Under the pieces are notes generated by a model. The model searched no databases. It saw only the letters and a list, made by a program, of their open reading frames with translations, and had not been told where the DNA came from. A stretch of DNA of 64,000 nucleotides from Magnetospirillum sp. GTDB lineage: Bacteria > Pseudomonadota > Alphaproteobacteria > Rhodospirillales > Magnetospirillaceae. Location: contig JANQAI010000003.1 in the NCBI GenBank assembly GCA_024707145.1, positions 62,001 through 126,000 of the forward strand, given 5' to 3'. Each line of letters begins with the position of its first letter. Positions within the stretch are counted from its first letter, which is position 1. This document shows, one piece after another, positions 30,839 to 39,853 of this stretch. The translations under genes and the position numbers were made by a program.

Positions 30839-31117
30839 TTAATCTTCCTCGTCGAACTTTTGTGCGATCAATCCGCACAGCGCCTCCAGCGCCTCGCCCG
30901 CCTGTGGGCCCTCCGCCTTGAGTTCGATGCAGCAGCCCGGCGCGGCGGCCAGCATCATCAATCCCATGATGGACAGGCCGGAGACCTCGGTGCCGCGATG
31001 GGAGACGGCGACCTGGGCGTCGAAGGTGGCGGCCAGCTTGACGAACTTGGCGGCGGCACGGGCGTGCAGGCCGCGGCGGTTGCAGATGGTGGCCGAGCGC
31101 TTGGTGTCCGCACTCAT
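30839..31117 (-). CDS. ptsH: Phosphocarrier protein HPr
   Basis: 92 residues. Phospho-His in CNRRGLHARAAAKFV and regulatory Ser in LSIMGLMMLAA, the site used by HPr kinase/phosphorylase encoded just upstream. Its ATG overlaps the EIIA stop (ATGA). Links EI to the EIIA-Man domain. Confidence 0.95.
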   Translation of the reverse strand: MSADTKRSATICNRRGLHARAAAKFVKLAATFDAQVAVSHRGTEVSGLSIMGLMMLAAAPGCCIELKAEGPQAGEALEALCGLIAQKFDEED

Positions 31118-31521
31118 TTGCGGTCCTGGGTCAGCAATTTCGAGGCGACGTTGATGTACTTGCGCCCGGCCTCCTGGGCCGAGGCGACGGCATTGGCCAG
31201 CGGTTCGGAATGGCGCACGCTGGCCAGCTTGATCAGCATGGGCAGGTTGACCCCGGCGATCACCTCGACCCTCGCCTTGTCCATGATGGAGATGGCGAGG
31301 TTGGACGGCGTGCCGCCGAACATGTCGGTCAGCACCACCACCCCGGCGCCGTCGTCGCACTTGGCGACCTGCTCCAGGATATCGTTGCGCCGCTGCTCCA
31401 TATCGTCGTCGGGACCGATGCACACCGCTTCCACATTGGGCTGCGGCCCGACCACGTGCTCCATGGCGGCGACCAGCTCGTCGGCCAGCCGGCCATGGGT
31501 GACAAGTACCAATCCGATCAT
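31114..31521 (-). CDS. PTS EIIA, mannose/fructose family
   Basis: 135 residues: IGLVLVTHGRLADELVAAME with the phospho-acceptor His near residue 9, and VVLTDMFGGTPSNLAI, the mannose-family EIIA core. The RBS AAGGGG is 6 nt before ATG 31521. No EIIB/C/D permease is nearby, so it probably ends a regulatory phosphorelay that meets the ChvI-ChvG system. Confidence 0.92.
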   Translation of the reverse strand: MIGLVLVTHGRLADELVAAMEHVVGPQPNVEAVCIGPDDDMEQRRNDILEQVAKCDDGAGVVVLTDMFGGTPSNLAISIMDKARVEVIAGVNLPMLIKLASVRHSEPLANAVASAQEAGRKYINVASKLLTQDRK

Positions 31522-31534
31522 AGCCATCCCCTTG

Positions 31535-32447
31535 TCAACGTCCCCCCTCCTCGAGCTCGCGGTGACGCAGGCTCGACACGGACGCCCTGTTCCTTCAGCC
31601 ATGCCGCCAGTTGCTCGGCCACGAAGACCGAACGATGACGTCCCCCGGTGCAACCGACGGCAATGGTGAGGTAGCTCTTCCCCTCGGCGGAGAAGCGCGG
31701 CAGCAAGGGCGCCAGCAATGCGGTCGTGGAGTGGAAAAAGGCCGGGAAGGCGGAATCGGCGGCGACGTACTCGGCCACCCCCTTGTCCCGGCCGGTGAGT
31801 GGTTTCAATTCCGGCACGTAGTGCGGATTGGACAGGAAGCGCGCGTCGAACACCAGGTCGGCCTCGCGCGGCAAGCCGTTGCGGTAGGCGAAGGAGGTGA
31901 CGAAGACCATCAGCCCCCTGTCGGCCTCCAGGCCGAAATGGCCGGCGAGCACCCGCTTGAACTCGCCCGGCTGCAGGTTGGAGGTATCGAACACCACGTC
32001 GGCGCAGCGCTTCAGCGGCGACACCAGGGTGCGTTCGTGGCGGATGCCGTCGATCAGCGGACGGTCGGTGGCGAGCGGGTGACGCCGCCGGGTTTCGGTG
32101 AAGCGACGGCGCAGAACGTCGTCGTCGCAATCCAGGAACAGCACCCGCACGTCCAGCCCCTGCTCGGCCCTGAGCGTGGCGATGGCGTCGCTGATGGGGT
32201 CGATGCCGAAGTCGCGGGTGCGGATGTCGATGCCCACCGCCAGCGGGCGCGACAGCCCCTCGCCCGGGCGCACCAGGCTGAACAGCAGACTCACCGGCAG
32301 GTTGTCCACCGCCTCGTAGCCCAGATCCTCCAGCACCTTGAGCGCCGAGGTCTTGCCGGCGCCGGACAAGCCGGTGACGATGACCGCCCGCCCGGCGGGG
32401 CTGGCAGTGCGGCTGGCACCAGTGGTGGAGGCGCTGCAATCCGTCAT
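31535..32447 (-). CDS. rapZ: RNase adapter/P-loop nucleotide-binding protein RapZ (one frame break)
   Basis: P-loop in VIVTGLSGAGKTSALKVLEDLGYEAVDNLP, then LFLDCDDDVLRRRFTETRRRHPL, FDTSNLQPGEFKR and CTGGRHRSVFVAEQLA. In E. coli RapZ guides RNase E to the GlmZ RNA; in alphaproteobacteria it lies in the PTS locus. At 31570-31571 GAGCTG appears as GAGCCTG; uncorrected, the frame runs to 31518 with an atypical Pro/Gly tail. Removing one C gives the conserved end ELRHRELEEGG and a stop at 31535, total 303 residues. The start ATG overlaps the hprK stop. Confidence 0.92.
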
Positions 32448-32878
32448 CACGGCCGCATTATATCTCGCGTTGCCGAAAGCATCGCAAGGCGAACCTTCGC
32501 CGCCGCCGATGCCTCCAACGCCGCCAGCGCCAGACGCGGCACCATGACCCCCAGCAATTGCGCCGAAGACGGCTCGGGCAACCGCTCCACCTCCTTGGCC
32601 GGAACCAGGTCCACCACCAGGGCGAGCGGCGCGCGGGCGCAATGGGGCAGACGGACGATGCCCAGTCCGCGCACCTCCAGCAGGCCGGCGATGGTATCGG
32701 GCGGGCTGACGAACAGCCGCCCGCCATCCACTGAGACGGCGCACTGATCGTCGGCCACCAGCACCGCGCCACCGTCGATCAGGCGCAGCGCGAGGTCGGA
32801 TTTGCCGCCGCCCGAGGGGCCGCGGATGAGGACGGCGTGGCCGCCGATCTCGATACAGGTGGCGTGAACCAGATGCAT
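32447..32878 (-). CDS. hprK: HPr kinase/phosphorylase, short alphaproteobacterial form
   Basis: 143 residues, only the C-terminal catalytic domain, as usual in alphaproteobacteria. The P-loop GPSGGGKSDLALRLI is followed by ALVADDQCAV and RGLGIVRLP. Phosphorylates HPr on Ser and reverses it. The ATG at 32878 (MHLVHATCIEIGG) fits the family start; the stop overlaps the rapZ ATG. Confidence 0.93.
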   Translation of the reverse strand: MHLVHATCIEIGGHAVLIRGPSGGGKSDLALRLIDGGAVLVADDQCAVSVDGGRLFVSPPDTIAGLLEVRGLGIVRLPHCARAPLALVVDLVPAKEVERLPEPSSAQLLGVMVPRLALAALEASAAAKVRLAMLSATRDIMRP

Positions 32879-32932
32879 ACCGGGGAGGGTGGAACGCCCG
32901 GAAGGGGGAGTCAAGGCGGCAGAATGGCAGGA

Positions 32933-34566
32933 TCAGGCAGGACGCACGGCTGGGAGCTTTACCACGAAGCGGGCACCGCCTTGCGGCCGGTTCTCGGCCC
33001 AGACCAGTCCGCCATGGGCATCGACGATCTGCTTGGAGATGGACAGGCCCAGGCCGGAATGGGTGCCGAACTTCTCGCTTTCCGGCCGCTCCGAATAGAA
33101 GCGGTCGAAGATGGCGTCCAGCTTGTTGTCGGGGATGCCCGGCCCCTCGTCCTCCACCTGGATGCGCACGAACTTGCCCTCGCGCTCGGCCGACAGGGTG
33201 ATGGTGCCGCCCGGCGGGCTGAACGAGGCGGCGTTGCCGATCAGGTTGCGCAGCACCTGCACCAGCCGCCCCTCGATGCCGGCCACCACCAGGGGATCCT
33301 GGGCGGGCACACTGACGGTATAGCGGATGCCGCCCTCCCCGGCGGTGCTGCGATAGATGTCGCCCAGGGTCTCCAGCATGGCCGACACCACCACCGGTTC
33401 GGTTTCGGCGCGCGACAGCTCGGCGTCGATGCGCGAGGCGTCGGAAATGTCGGTGATCAGGCGGTTCAGCCGCTCCACGTCGTCCTGGACGATGGCCAGC
33501 AGCTTGCGCTGCTTGTCGGGATCGGTCAGCCGCGCCGCCGTCTCCACCGCCGAACGCACCGAGGTCAGCGGATTCTTGATCTCGTGGGCGACGTCGGCGG
33601 CGAAGCGCTCGATGGCGTCCATGCGGTTCCACAGCGCCTCGGTCATCTCCTTCAGCGCCACCGACAGCTCGCCGATCTCGTCATGGCGCTCGGAGAAGTC
33701 GGGGATCTTGTGGCGCCGGCCATGGCCGTGGCGCACCTGCTCGGCCGCCAGGGCAAGGCGGCGGATGGGACGGGCGATGGTGCCGGCCATATAAAAAGAC
33801 AGGCCGACAGTGATGGCCAGGGCGACCACGAAGATCTGCAGGATGTTGACGCGCACCTGGAACAGGCTCTTGGCGATCACCTTGCCGTCGGCCTGCACCA
33901 CCAGGGCACCGACCACCTGCTTGTAGCGCTGCACCGGCACGGCCACCGACAGGATCAGGCCGCCGGGGCGCGAGCGCACCGCCGACTTGGTCTGGCCGGC
34001 CAGCGCCGCCATGGCCTCGGGCCAATGGTCGGCGCGGTCGTCGGCATATTCCACGTAGCGGGGCAGCGTGGTGTCCTCGGGCATCCAGGTGGTCAGATGG
34101 TCCCACCACTGGATCAGGGCGCCCTGCCAGCCATGGCCTTGCGGCGGCGGCAATTCCTCGATCTGGATGTTGCCCTTGATGGAGAGCAGGAAGCGGAATC
34201 GGCGGCGAGATCGCCCACCGCGTCGAACAGCCGCGCCCGCACCTGGGCCGGCTCGGCCAGGCGGCGCACCATCTGCTGCGCTAGCTCGGGATTGAGCTCC
34301 AGGAAGCCCAACGCCTGTTCGCTGACGGCGCCCTCGCCCACCGCGCCGGCCACCATCTCGGCCTGGGTGGTCAGGCCCACCAGTTCGCTCTGGATCAGTC
34401 CCTGCTTGTAGCGGTCCATGTAGAACAAGCCCGCCACCAGGATGACGGGGGCGATCAGGTTGACCGCCAGGATGCGCCGGGTCAGCGGCGAGCGCAGCGG
34501 CTTCCAGCGGCGGAAACGCCGCCGCGCCGGAGCCTGGCCGCCGGGGTGCTCGGCCTCAGACGGCAT
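32933..34566 (-). CDS. chvG: Sensor histidine kinase ChvG type (one frame break)
   Basis: 544 residues after correction. Two membrane helices bracket a periplasmic sensor (first at ~30-50: [21 protein letters not shown]; second [21 protein letters not shown]), then HAMP, the H box [20 protein letters not shown] box [26 protein letters not shown] and [12 protein letters not shown]. ChvG/ExoS kinases sense acid or envelope stress with ChvI. The start at 34566 overlaps the chvI stop. Near 34194 a run of three G (plus strand) is read as two, breaking the frame between LAADS and FLLSIKGN. Probably a homopolymer error. Confidence 0.92.
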
Positions 34567-35257
34567 CGTCGCGATAACGGTAGCCGACGCCGTACAGGGT
34601 CTCGATATGGGCGAAGCCGTCGTCCACCTCGCGGAACTTCTTGCGCAGCCGCTTGATGTGGCTGTCGATGGTGCGGTCGTCCACGTAGATGTGTTCGCCA
34701 TAGGCGGCGTCGATCAGTTGGTCGCGGTTCTTCACGTGGCCGGGGCGCTGGGCCAGCGACTTCAGGATCAGGAACTCGGTGACGGTCAGGTCCACCTTCT
34801 GCCCCTTCCAGGCGCAGACGTGGCGCGCCTGGTCGAGGACCAGCTCGCCGCGCACCAGGGTGGAGCCGGCGGCCGGCTCGGGCTCGGCGGCGGCCTCCAT
34901 GCGGCGCAGCAGGGCGCGGATGCGCTCGATCAGCAGCTTCTGCGAGAACGGCTTCTTGATGTAGTCGTCGGCGCCCATGCGCAGGCCCAGCAGTTCGTCC
35001 ACCTCGTCGTCCTTGGAGGTCAGGAAGATCACCGGGATCGAGGATTGCTTGCGTAGGCGCTGCAGCAGCTCCATGCCATCCATGCGCGGCATCTTGATGT
35101 CCAGCACCGCCAGGTCCGGCGCCTGGGCGGTCAGGCCGCGCAACGCTTCGGCACCGTCGGTGTAGGTGCGCACCTTGAAGCCCTCGGCCTCCAGCGTCAT
35201 GGACACCGAGGTCAGGATGTTGCGGTCGTCGTCGACCAGCGCGATGGTGTACGTCAC
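34556..35257 (-). CDS. chvI: Response regulator ChvI type
   Basis: 233 residues. Receiver domain with DDD near residue 10, phospho-acceptor Asp in [13 protein letters not shown] (near residue 53) and FLTSKDD with the conserved Lys, then an OmpR-type winged helix ([49 protein letters not shown]). First gene of chvI-chvG-hprK-rapZ-EIIA-ptsH-ptsP. In rhizobia the system controls envelope and carbon genes. Confidence 0.94.
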   Translation of the reverse strand: MTYTIALVDDDRNILTSVSMTLEAEGFKVRTYTDGAEALRGLTAQAPDLAVLDIKMPRMDGMELLQRLRKQSSIPVIFLTSKDDEVDELLGLRMGADDYIKKPFSQKLLIERIRALLRRMEAAAEPEPAAGSTLVRGELVLDQARHVCAWKGQKVDLTVTEFLILKSLAQRPGHVKNRDQLIDAAYGEHIYVDDRTIDSHIKRLRKKFREVDDGFAHIETLYGVGYRYRDDAV

Positions 35258-35354
35258 GAAAGTGGTACCTCCCTGGAAGGCTGCTCGGCGGAAGGGTTAC
35301 CGAATCGGAAACGGCTGGCAACCCCTCCCGCGGCCTCTAGCCCTTTCTCGGCAA

Positions 35355-35384
35355 TTGACACCCCGAATGCGGCGAAATTATAGT
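35355..35384 (+). promoter_or_regulatory. Promoter of the cobalt transport operon
   Basis: TTGACA (35355-35360), 18-bp spacer and TATAGT (35379-35384) place the transcript start near 35391, right at the first bases of the riboswitch. Confidence 0.85.
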
Positions 35385-35390
35385 CCGCAC

Positions 35391-35612
35391 AGATGGTTCC
35401 CCAAGGACGGTCATTCGCCCGAGGGGTGAAAAGGGAACCCGGTGCGGCGGCCGAAAAGGCGGCCCAGTCCGGGGCTGCCCCCGCAACTGTAAGCGGAGAG
35501 GTTTCGGCCGTTCGCGACGCCACTGGCCCGTCCACGAGAATCCACCGTGGGACGACAAAAGGCCGGGAAGGCTATGCCGGACCCCATGACCCGCGAGCCA
35601 GGAGACCTGCCA
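35391..35612 (+). promoter_or_regulatory. Cobalamin riboswitch
   Basis: Contains AAGGGAACCCGGTG, the core CTGCCCCCGCAACTGTAAGCGG, and the 3' B12-box sequence GCCAGGAGACCTGCC, all in the expected order, between a strong promoter and cbiM (116 nt downstream). Adenosylcobalamin binding should shut off the cobalt uptake genes, so cobalt is imported only when B12 is short. Confidence 0.95.
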
Positions 35613-35727
35613 TCGCATCCGCGTGCGCACGCATTCCCGGGCGGGGTGTCCCGGGGCTGTGAAATCCGCCTTCCCGTCGGGATGGGTGGAGGGTGCGCCC
35701 GCCACAAGCGGTTGAAGGTGGATTGAC

Positions 35728-36375
35728 ATGCATATCATGGAAGGATTCCTTCCCGTCGCCCATGCGGCGGGCTGGACGGCCGTTTCAGTGCCGTTCGTCG
35801 CGGTCGGCGTGCGCCGGCTCAAGCGCGTGCTGGCCGAACATCCCGAGGCGCGGCTGTCGCTGGGCGCCGCCGGCGCCTTCGCCTTCGTGCTTTCGGCGTT
35901 GAAGCTGCCCAGCGTCACCGGCTCGTGCTCGCACCCCACCGGCACCGGCCTGGGCGCCATCACCATGGGCCCGGCAGTGATGAGCGTGCTGGGCACCATC
36001 GTGCTGCTTTTCCAGGCCCTGCTGCTGGCCCATGGGGGCCTGACCACCCTGGGCGCCAACGTGTTCTCCATGGCCATTGCCGGGCCGTGGATCGCCTGGG
36101 CGGTATGGACCGGCACGCGCAAGCTGGGCGGGCCGGCGGCCCTGGCGGTGTTCCTGGGCGCCTTCGCCGGGGACCTGGGCACCTATGTGGTGACGTCGTT
36201 CCAACTGGCGCTCGCCTTCCCCGACGCCGTCGGCGGCTTCGGCGCCGCCTTCACCAAGTTCGCCGGCATCTTCGCCGTCACCCAGCTGCCGCTGGCGGTG
36301 GCCGAAGGCCTGCTGACCGTGGTGGTCGTGAACGCCCTGGCCGCGCGCCAGGCCAGCCCGGAGGCGAAGGCGTGA
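35728..36375 (+). CDS. cbiM: Cobalt ECF transporter substrate-binding subunit CbiM
   Basis: 215 residues, integral membrane. The N-terminus [16 protein letters not shown] keeps the invariant Met1-His2 and early Gly used in metal binding. Further: [17 protein letters not shown] with the metal-ligand His, [35 protein letters not shown] and a final helix. First gene after the riboswitch; stop and cbiN start overlap by one base (TGATG). Confidence 0.95.
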   Translation: MHIMEGFLPVAHAAGWTAVSVPFVAVGVRRLKRVLAEHPEARLSLGAAGAFAFVLSALKLPSVTGSCSHPTGTGLGAITMGPAVMSVLGTIVLLFQALLLAHGGLTTLGANVFSMAIAGPWIAWAVWTGTRKLGGPAALAVFLGAFAGDLGTYVVTSFQLALAFPDAVGGFGAAFTKFAGIFAVTQLPLAVAEGLLTVVVVNALAARQASPEAKA

Positions 36376-36644
36376 TGACCCGCACCTCCAACACCCTGCT
36401 GCTAGCCCTGGCCGCCGCCATCATCGCCGCGCCCATGTTGCTGAAGCTGCCCGGCGACTACGGCGGAGCCGACGGCGCCGCCAAGGACGCCATCGCCGAA
36501 ACCGGCTACGAACCGTGGTTCGAGCCGCTGTGGTCGCCGCCCTCGGGCGAAATCGAAAGCCTGCTCTTCGCGCTGCAGGCCGCGCTGGGTGCCGGCGTGC
36601 TGGGCTACGTCCTGGGCTATGTGCGGGGGCGGCGCGGCAAATGA
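36375..36644 (+). CDS. cbiN: Cobalt ECF transporter accessory subunit CbiN
   Basis: 89 residues with two membrane helices (~7-22 and ~63-83) around a periplasmic loop with GYEPWFEPLWSPPSGEIESLLFALQAA, the conserved CbiN segment. CbiN helps load cobalt into CbiM. Overlaps cbiQ by ATGA. Confidence 0.93.
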   Translation: MTRTSNTLLLALAAAIIAAPMLLKLPGDYGGADGAAKDAIAETGYEPWFEPLWSPPSGEIESLLFALQAALGAGVLGYVLGYVRGRRGK

Positions 36645-37367
36645 TCTCCTCCGACCGGCTGGCCCACACCAGCCGTTGGCGGTCCCGCGCCCTGGCCGAG
36701 AAGGCCCTGCTGTCCCTGGGGTTGCTGACCCTGGCCCTGGCGCTGCCGCCATGGCCGGGGGGCGCCCTGGTGCTGGCCGTGGCGGCGGCGGCGGCGCTTG
36801 CCGCCGGCACCCCGGCCGCCGCGCTGGCCCGCCTGGCCATGGGGCCGCTGGCTTTCATCCTGACCGGGGCGTTGACTCTGCTGGTGCAGGTGGGAGCCGA
36901 CGGCATGCAGCTTTCCGGCGACGGCGCGATGCAGGCTGGCCGGCTGGTGCTGCGCGCCCTGGCGGCGGTGATGGCGTTGTTGCTGCTGACGGTGACCACC
37001 CCCCGCCTCGGACCTGGTGCAGGGCCTGCGGCGGCTGGGGCTGCCGGCCGAAGTGGCCGAGGTGGCGCTGACCACCTATCGCCTGCTGTTCCTGCTGCAG
37101 GACACCGCCGCCACCATCCATGCCAGCCAGCAGGCCCGCCTGGGCGGCGGCTCGTGGCGACGGCGCATCCGCGCCACCGGATTGCTGGCCGCCGCTTTGC
37201 TGCCGCGCGCCATGGACCGGGCCCACCGGCTGGAGGTGGGGCTGGCGGCGCGCGGCTTCGACGGCAGCCTGCGTACCTTGTCGCCCATGCGCCCCGGCAG
37301 CGCCGCCGGCCTGGCGGCGGTGGCCGCCGTACTGATCGTGGTGGGGGGATTGGGCGCATGGATGTGA
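36641..37367 (+). CDS. cbiQ: Cobalt ECF transporter transmembrane subunit CbiQ (one frame break)
   Basis: The T component coupling CbiM to the ATPase. The first frame encodes SSDRLAHTSRWRSRALAEK and membrane helices up to LLLLTVTTP; the second continues DLVQGLRRLGLPAEVAEVAL, TYRLLFLLQDTA and the coupling motif ARGFDGSLRTL. The switch falls in a run of six C (36999-37004); with five C the product is a regular 241-residue CbiQ. The cobalt operon is otherwise complete, so a homopolymer error is likely. Confidence 0.92.
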
Positions 37368-38188
37368 TCCTGGAAGCCGGCGGCTTGGCCTATCGCTATC
37401 CGGGAGGCGTCTCCGCCCTGGACGGGCTGAGCCTGACCATGGTACGCGGCCGGCGCCTGGCCATCCTGGGGCCCAACGGCGCCGGCAAGACCACTCTGCT
37501 GCTGCACCTGAACGGCACGCTGAGGCCCGAGGCGGGCGAGGTGCGGCTGGACGGCGCGGTCCAGGGATACGGCCGTTCCGCCCTGGCCCGGTGGCGCCGC
37601 CGGGTCGGGCTGGTGCTGCAGGAGCCCGACGACCAGTTGTTCGCCGCTTCGGTGTTCGAGGACGTGTCGTTCGGACCGCTCAACCTGGGCCTGCCGGACG
37701 CGGAAGCGCGCGCCCGGGTAGAGGAGGCGCTGGCCGCCCTGCGCATCGCCGACCTGGCCGAGCGCCCCACCCACATGCTGTCCTTCGGCCAGAAAAAGCG
37801 GGCCGCCATCGCTGGCGCGGTGGCCATGCGCCCGGACGTGCTGCTGCTGGACGAACCCACCGCCGGGCTGGACCAGTTCGGCGCCGTCCACCTGCTGGCG
37901 GTGCTGGACAAGCTGCGGGCCGGCGGCGCCACCTTGGCCTTCACCACCCATGACGTGGACCTGGCATGGTCATGGGCCGACGAGGTGGCCCTGTTCGTGG
38001 ACGGCACCGTCATCCGCCAGGGCGCGCCCGAGGAGGTGCTGTCCGACCACGACGCCATGGCGCGCGCCCGGCTGAAGCCGCCGCTGCTGCTGGAGCTGGG
38101 GTTGAAGGCACGGGAACGGGGATGGCTGGCCGCCGACGCCCCGCTGCCGCGCAACCGCGCAGCCGCGCTGGCACTGATGGGCGGGTGA
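37358..38188 (+). CDS. cbiO: Cobalt ECF transporter ATP-binding subunit CbiO
   Basis: 276 residues. Walker A GPNGAGKTTLLLHLNG, Q-loop LVLQEPDDQLFAASVFEDVSFGP (typical of ECF ATPases), signature LSFGQKKRAAIAGA, Walker B VLLLDEPTAGLD and the switch His in FTTHDVDLAW. It overlaps the cbiQ end by 10 nt. Completes cbiMNQO under the riboswitch. Confidence 0.95.
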   Translation: MDVILEAGGLAYRYPGGVSALDGLSLTMVRGRRLAILGPNGAGKTTLLLHLNGTLRPEAGEVRLDGAVQGYGRSALARWRRRVGLVLQEPDDQLFAASVFEDVSFGPLNLGLPDAEARARVEEALAALRIADLAERPTHMLSFGQKKRAAIAGAVAMRPDVLLLDEPTAGLDQFGAVHLLAVLDKLRAGGATLAFTTHDVDLAWSWADEVALFVDGTVIRQGAPEEVLSDHDAMARARLKPPLLLELGLKARERGWLAADAPLPRNRAAALALMGG

Positions 38189-38280
38189 CGCACCCGTCCG
38201 ATTCTTGTCCCTAAAATGCCCCACCTGCCAAGACGGATATGCCCGCATCCTCTACCGGAACGATCCAACCGGAGGATGCC

Positions 38281-38716
38281 ATGCCTATGACCTACCTGCG
38301 CGCCGACCGGTGCCCGCAACCGCTGGACCCCTGGCTGCGCGCCTGGGCCGATCGCTTCGACGCCCTGCTTGCCGGCGGACTGGCCGGCATGGATGCGGAA
38401 GTCCTGGCGGAAGCCTTTTTGCCGCCTGATGAACGACATCGCCACCCATGACAGCAACGAGCCCGTCCACAACCGCCTGCGGGCCCGCCATCGCTGGCTG
38501 GGCCGCCGCCCCATTCCCGCCGATTACGGCTGGGTGGCCGACCAGATGCAGTTTTTACATGATTGGCTGACTCTGGTATTGCCGGCGCCATCGCGGAAAA
38601 AATGCCGCCTGACGGCTGAAAGGGGGCAAAAAATGCCCCTGTTCATACCTTTGTCATATATCGTTGTTTGGGCCATTACCCTCGGCCAGAACGCCGTTCG
38701 CATCATCCCCGCATGA
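38281..38716 (+). CDS. Hypothetical protein (one probable frame break)
   Basis: An ATG at 38281 has a strong RBS (CGGAGGATGCC). The first frame gives PMTYLRADRCPQPLDPWLRAWADRFDALL... to ~residue 46; in the next frame CRLMNDIATHDSNEPVHNRLRARHRWLGRRPIP continues with coding-like composition and a hydrophobic C-terminal segment (LFIPLSYIVVWAITLG). A T run (38416-38420) of five instead of four joins them as EAFCRLMNDI, giving ~144 residues. No family recognised. It follows cbiO by ~90 nt but is probably not part of cobalt transport. Confidence 0.5.
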
Positions 38717-38749
38717 TGGCGTCATCGAATCTGGCAAGAGGACGGCACC

Positions 38750-38905
38750 ATGGATGAGGCGGCCAAGCGTACCGGGGAGCACAAGGCGGCGACCGCCGCC
38801 GGGCAGCCGGCGCCGCGCCCCCAACCCAGCCTGGCCGAGGTGGCCGCCATGGCCATCAACCTCTACGCCCTGATGGCCTGGCTGCAAGACAAACAGCGGC
38901 CCTGA
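38750..38905 (+). CDS. Small hypothetical protein (51 aa)
   Basis: An ATG at 38750 with AAGAGG upstream encodes 51 residues: a charged, Ala/Pro-rich N-terminal half (DEAAKRTGEHKAATAAGQPA) and a short amphipathic or hydrophobic helix (LAEVAAMAINLYALMAWLQ). A strong hairpin follows ~50 nt downstream. Not recognised. Confidence 0.5.
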   Translation: MDEAAKRTGEHKAATAAGQPAPRPQPSLAEVAAMAINLYALMAWLQDKQRP

Positions 38906-38954
38906 CGACCCGCCGGGGGCGTTTCCTGCCCCACCCCCCAAGCCTCCGGCTGGC

Positions 38955-38995
38955 GCCCCCTTCCCTTTCCCCAAGGGAAGGGGGCAAAAGTTTTT
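38955..38995 (+). terminator. Terminator after the 51-aa gene
   Basis: Stem GCCCCCTTCCCTT / AAGGGAAGGGGGC with a 5-nt loop, then AAAAGTTTTTGG. It may also work for the copper-chaperone gene on the other strand. Confidence 0.65.
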
Positions 38996-39075
38996 GGTCA
39001 GCATGCTCAGCATGCACAGACTGTTGGCGATCCCTCTTACCCAGCGATGCCAGACAGTTTGAAAGCCTTCCACAG

Positions 39076-39173
39076 CCGTCATGCGCGGACTTGATCCGTG
39101 CATCCACGTGGCGCCGTCTGGCACAGTGCTTGCGGACGCGCGTGGATGGCCGGGTCGAGCCCGGCCATGACGT
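39076..39173. repeat. Intergenic palindromic repeat copy
   Basis: Outer halves GTCATGCGCGGACTTGATCC and GCCGGGTCGAGCCCGGCCATGACG enclose ATCCACGTGG...CGCGTGGAT; same plan as the copies near 7955, 42728 and 59106. Confidence 0.7.
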
Positions 39174-39201
39174 GAAGGCTTGGCGACGTGCTCGAACTTT
39201 G

Positions 39202-39759
39202 TCAGTTCCCGGATCCGTGCATCTTCTCGTGCATGGCCTTGTGGGCAGGGTCCTGCATGTGCTGCTGGTGGGCGGCGGGGTCGTGCACCATGCCGCCATG
39301 GGCCGGGCCCATGGCCCCCAGCGCCTGCACCTCGACGGTGACGGTGACCTTGCCGGCCTGGGCGAAAGTCAGCTCCAGCGGAAAGCTGGCGCCTTCCTTG
39401 AGCGGCTGCTCGAGGCCGATGAGCATGACGTGGTAGCCGCCGGGCGCCAGCGCCACGCTGCCGCCGGCCGGCACCTCGATGGCCTTGACCGGAACCATGC
39501 GCATGACGTCGCCCTGGACGATGTGGGTATGCAGTTCCACCGTCTTGGCCACCGGAGCGCTGACAGAGAGCAGGGTGTCGGCGGCCGCGCCGGTATTGGT
39601 GACGGTCAGGAAGGCACCGCCGGCCGGCGCCTTGGGCGGCGTCGCCCGCGCCCATGCATCCTTGATCTCCAGCGCCCCCAGCTTGGCGTCGCCGGCGGCG
39701 GCCGGCAGGGCGGCAGCGGCCAGCGCAAGGGCGAGCACGGTTCCCAGCAACGTCTTCAT
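39202..39759 (-). CDS. Periplasmic copper chaperone PCu(A)C
   Basis: 185 residues with a Sec signal peptide (KTLLGTVLALALAAAALPAAAG). The copper site pattern is present: ELHTHIVQGDVMRMV and, about 30 residues on, GGYHVMLIGL (H...M...HxM). The C-terminus adds a His/Met-rich tail (GGMVHDPAAHQQHMQD, HKAMHEKMH) that could bind more copper. PCu(A)C delivers Cu(I) to cytochrome oxidase CuA. Divergent from the HugZ-like gene. Confidence 0.92.
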   Translation of the reverse strand: MKTLLGTVLALALAAAALPAAAGDAKLGALEIKDAWARATPPKAPAGGAFLTVTNTGAAADTLLSVSAPVAKTVELHTHIVQGDVMRMVPVKAIEVPAGGSVALAPGGYHVMLIGLEQPLKEGASFPLELTFAQAGKVTVTVEVQALGAMGPAHGGMVHDPAAHQQHMQDPAHKAMHEKMHGSGN

Positions 39760-39853
39760 CTGCGATGATCCTTCCTTCGAGTGGCTTTCCGCTCCGTTCG
39801 GCGACTTGCCGCGCGAGCTGCCGGGTCAAACATTTAGGGGCCAATGATGAGGC

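Larger units (their letters stand above)
38906..39201. other. Intergenic stretch with hairpin and palindromic repeat
   Basis: About 295 bp without genes. It holds the hairpin at 38955-38985 and a CCGGG-type palindromic repeat near 39076-39173. Nothing else was recognised. Confidence 0.6.

Noticed and set aside
31518..33632. A 704-codon minus-strand frame spanning chvG, hprK and rapZ
   Set aside because: Only its last ~310 codons are rapZ; the upstream part reads chvG and hprK out of frame.
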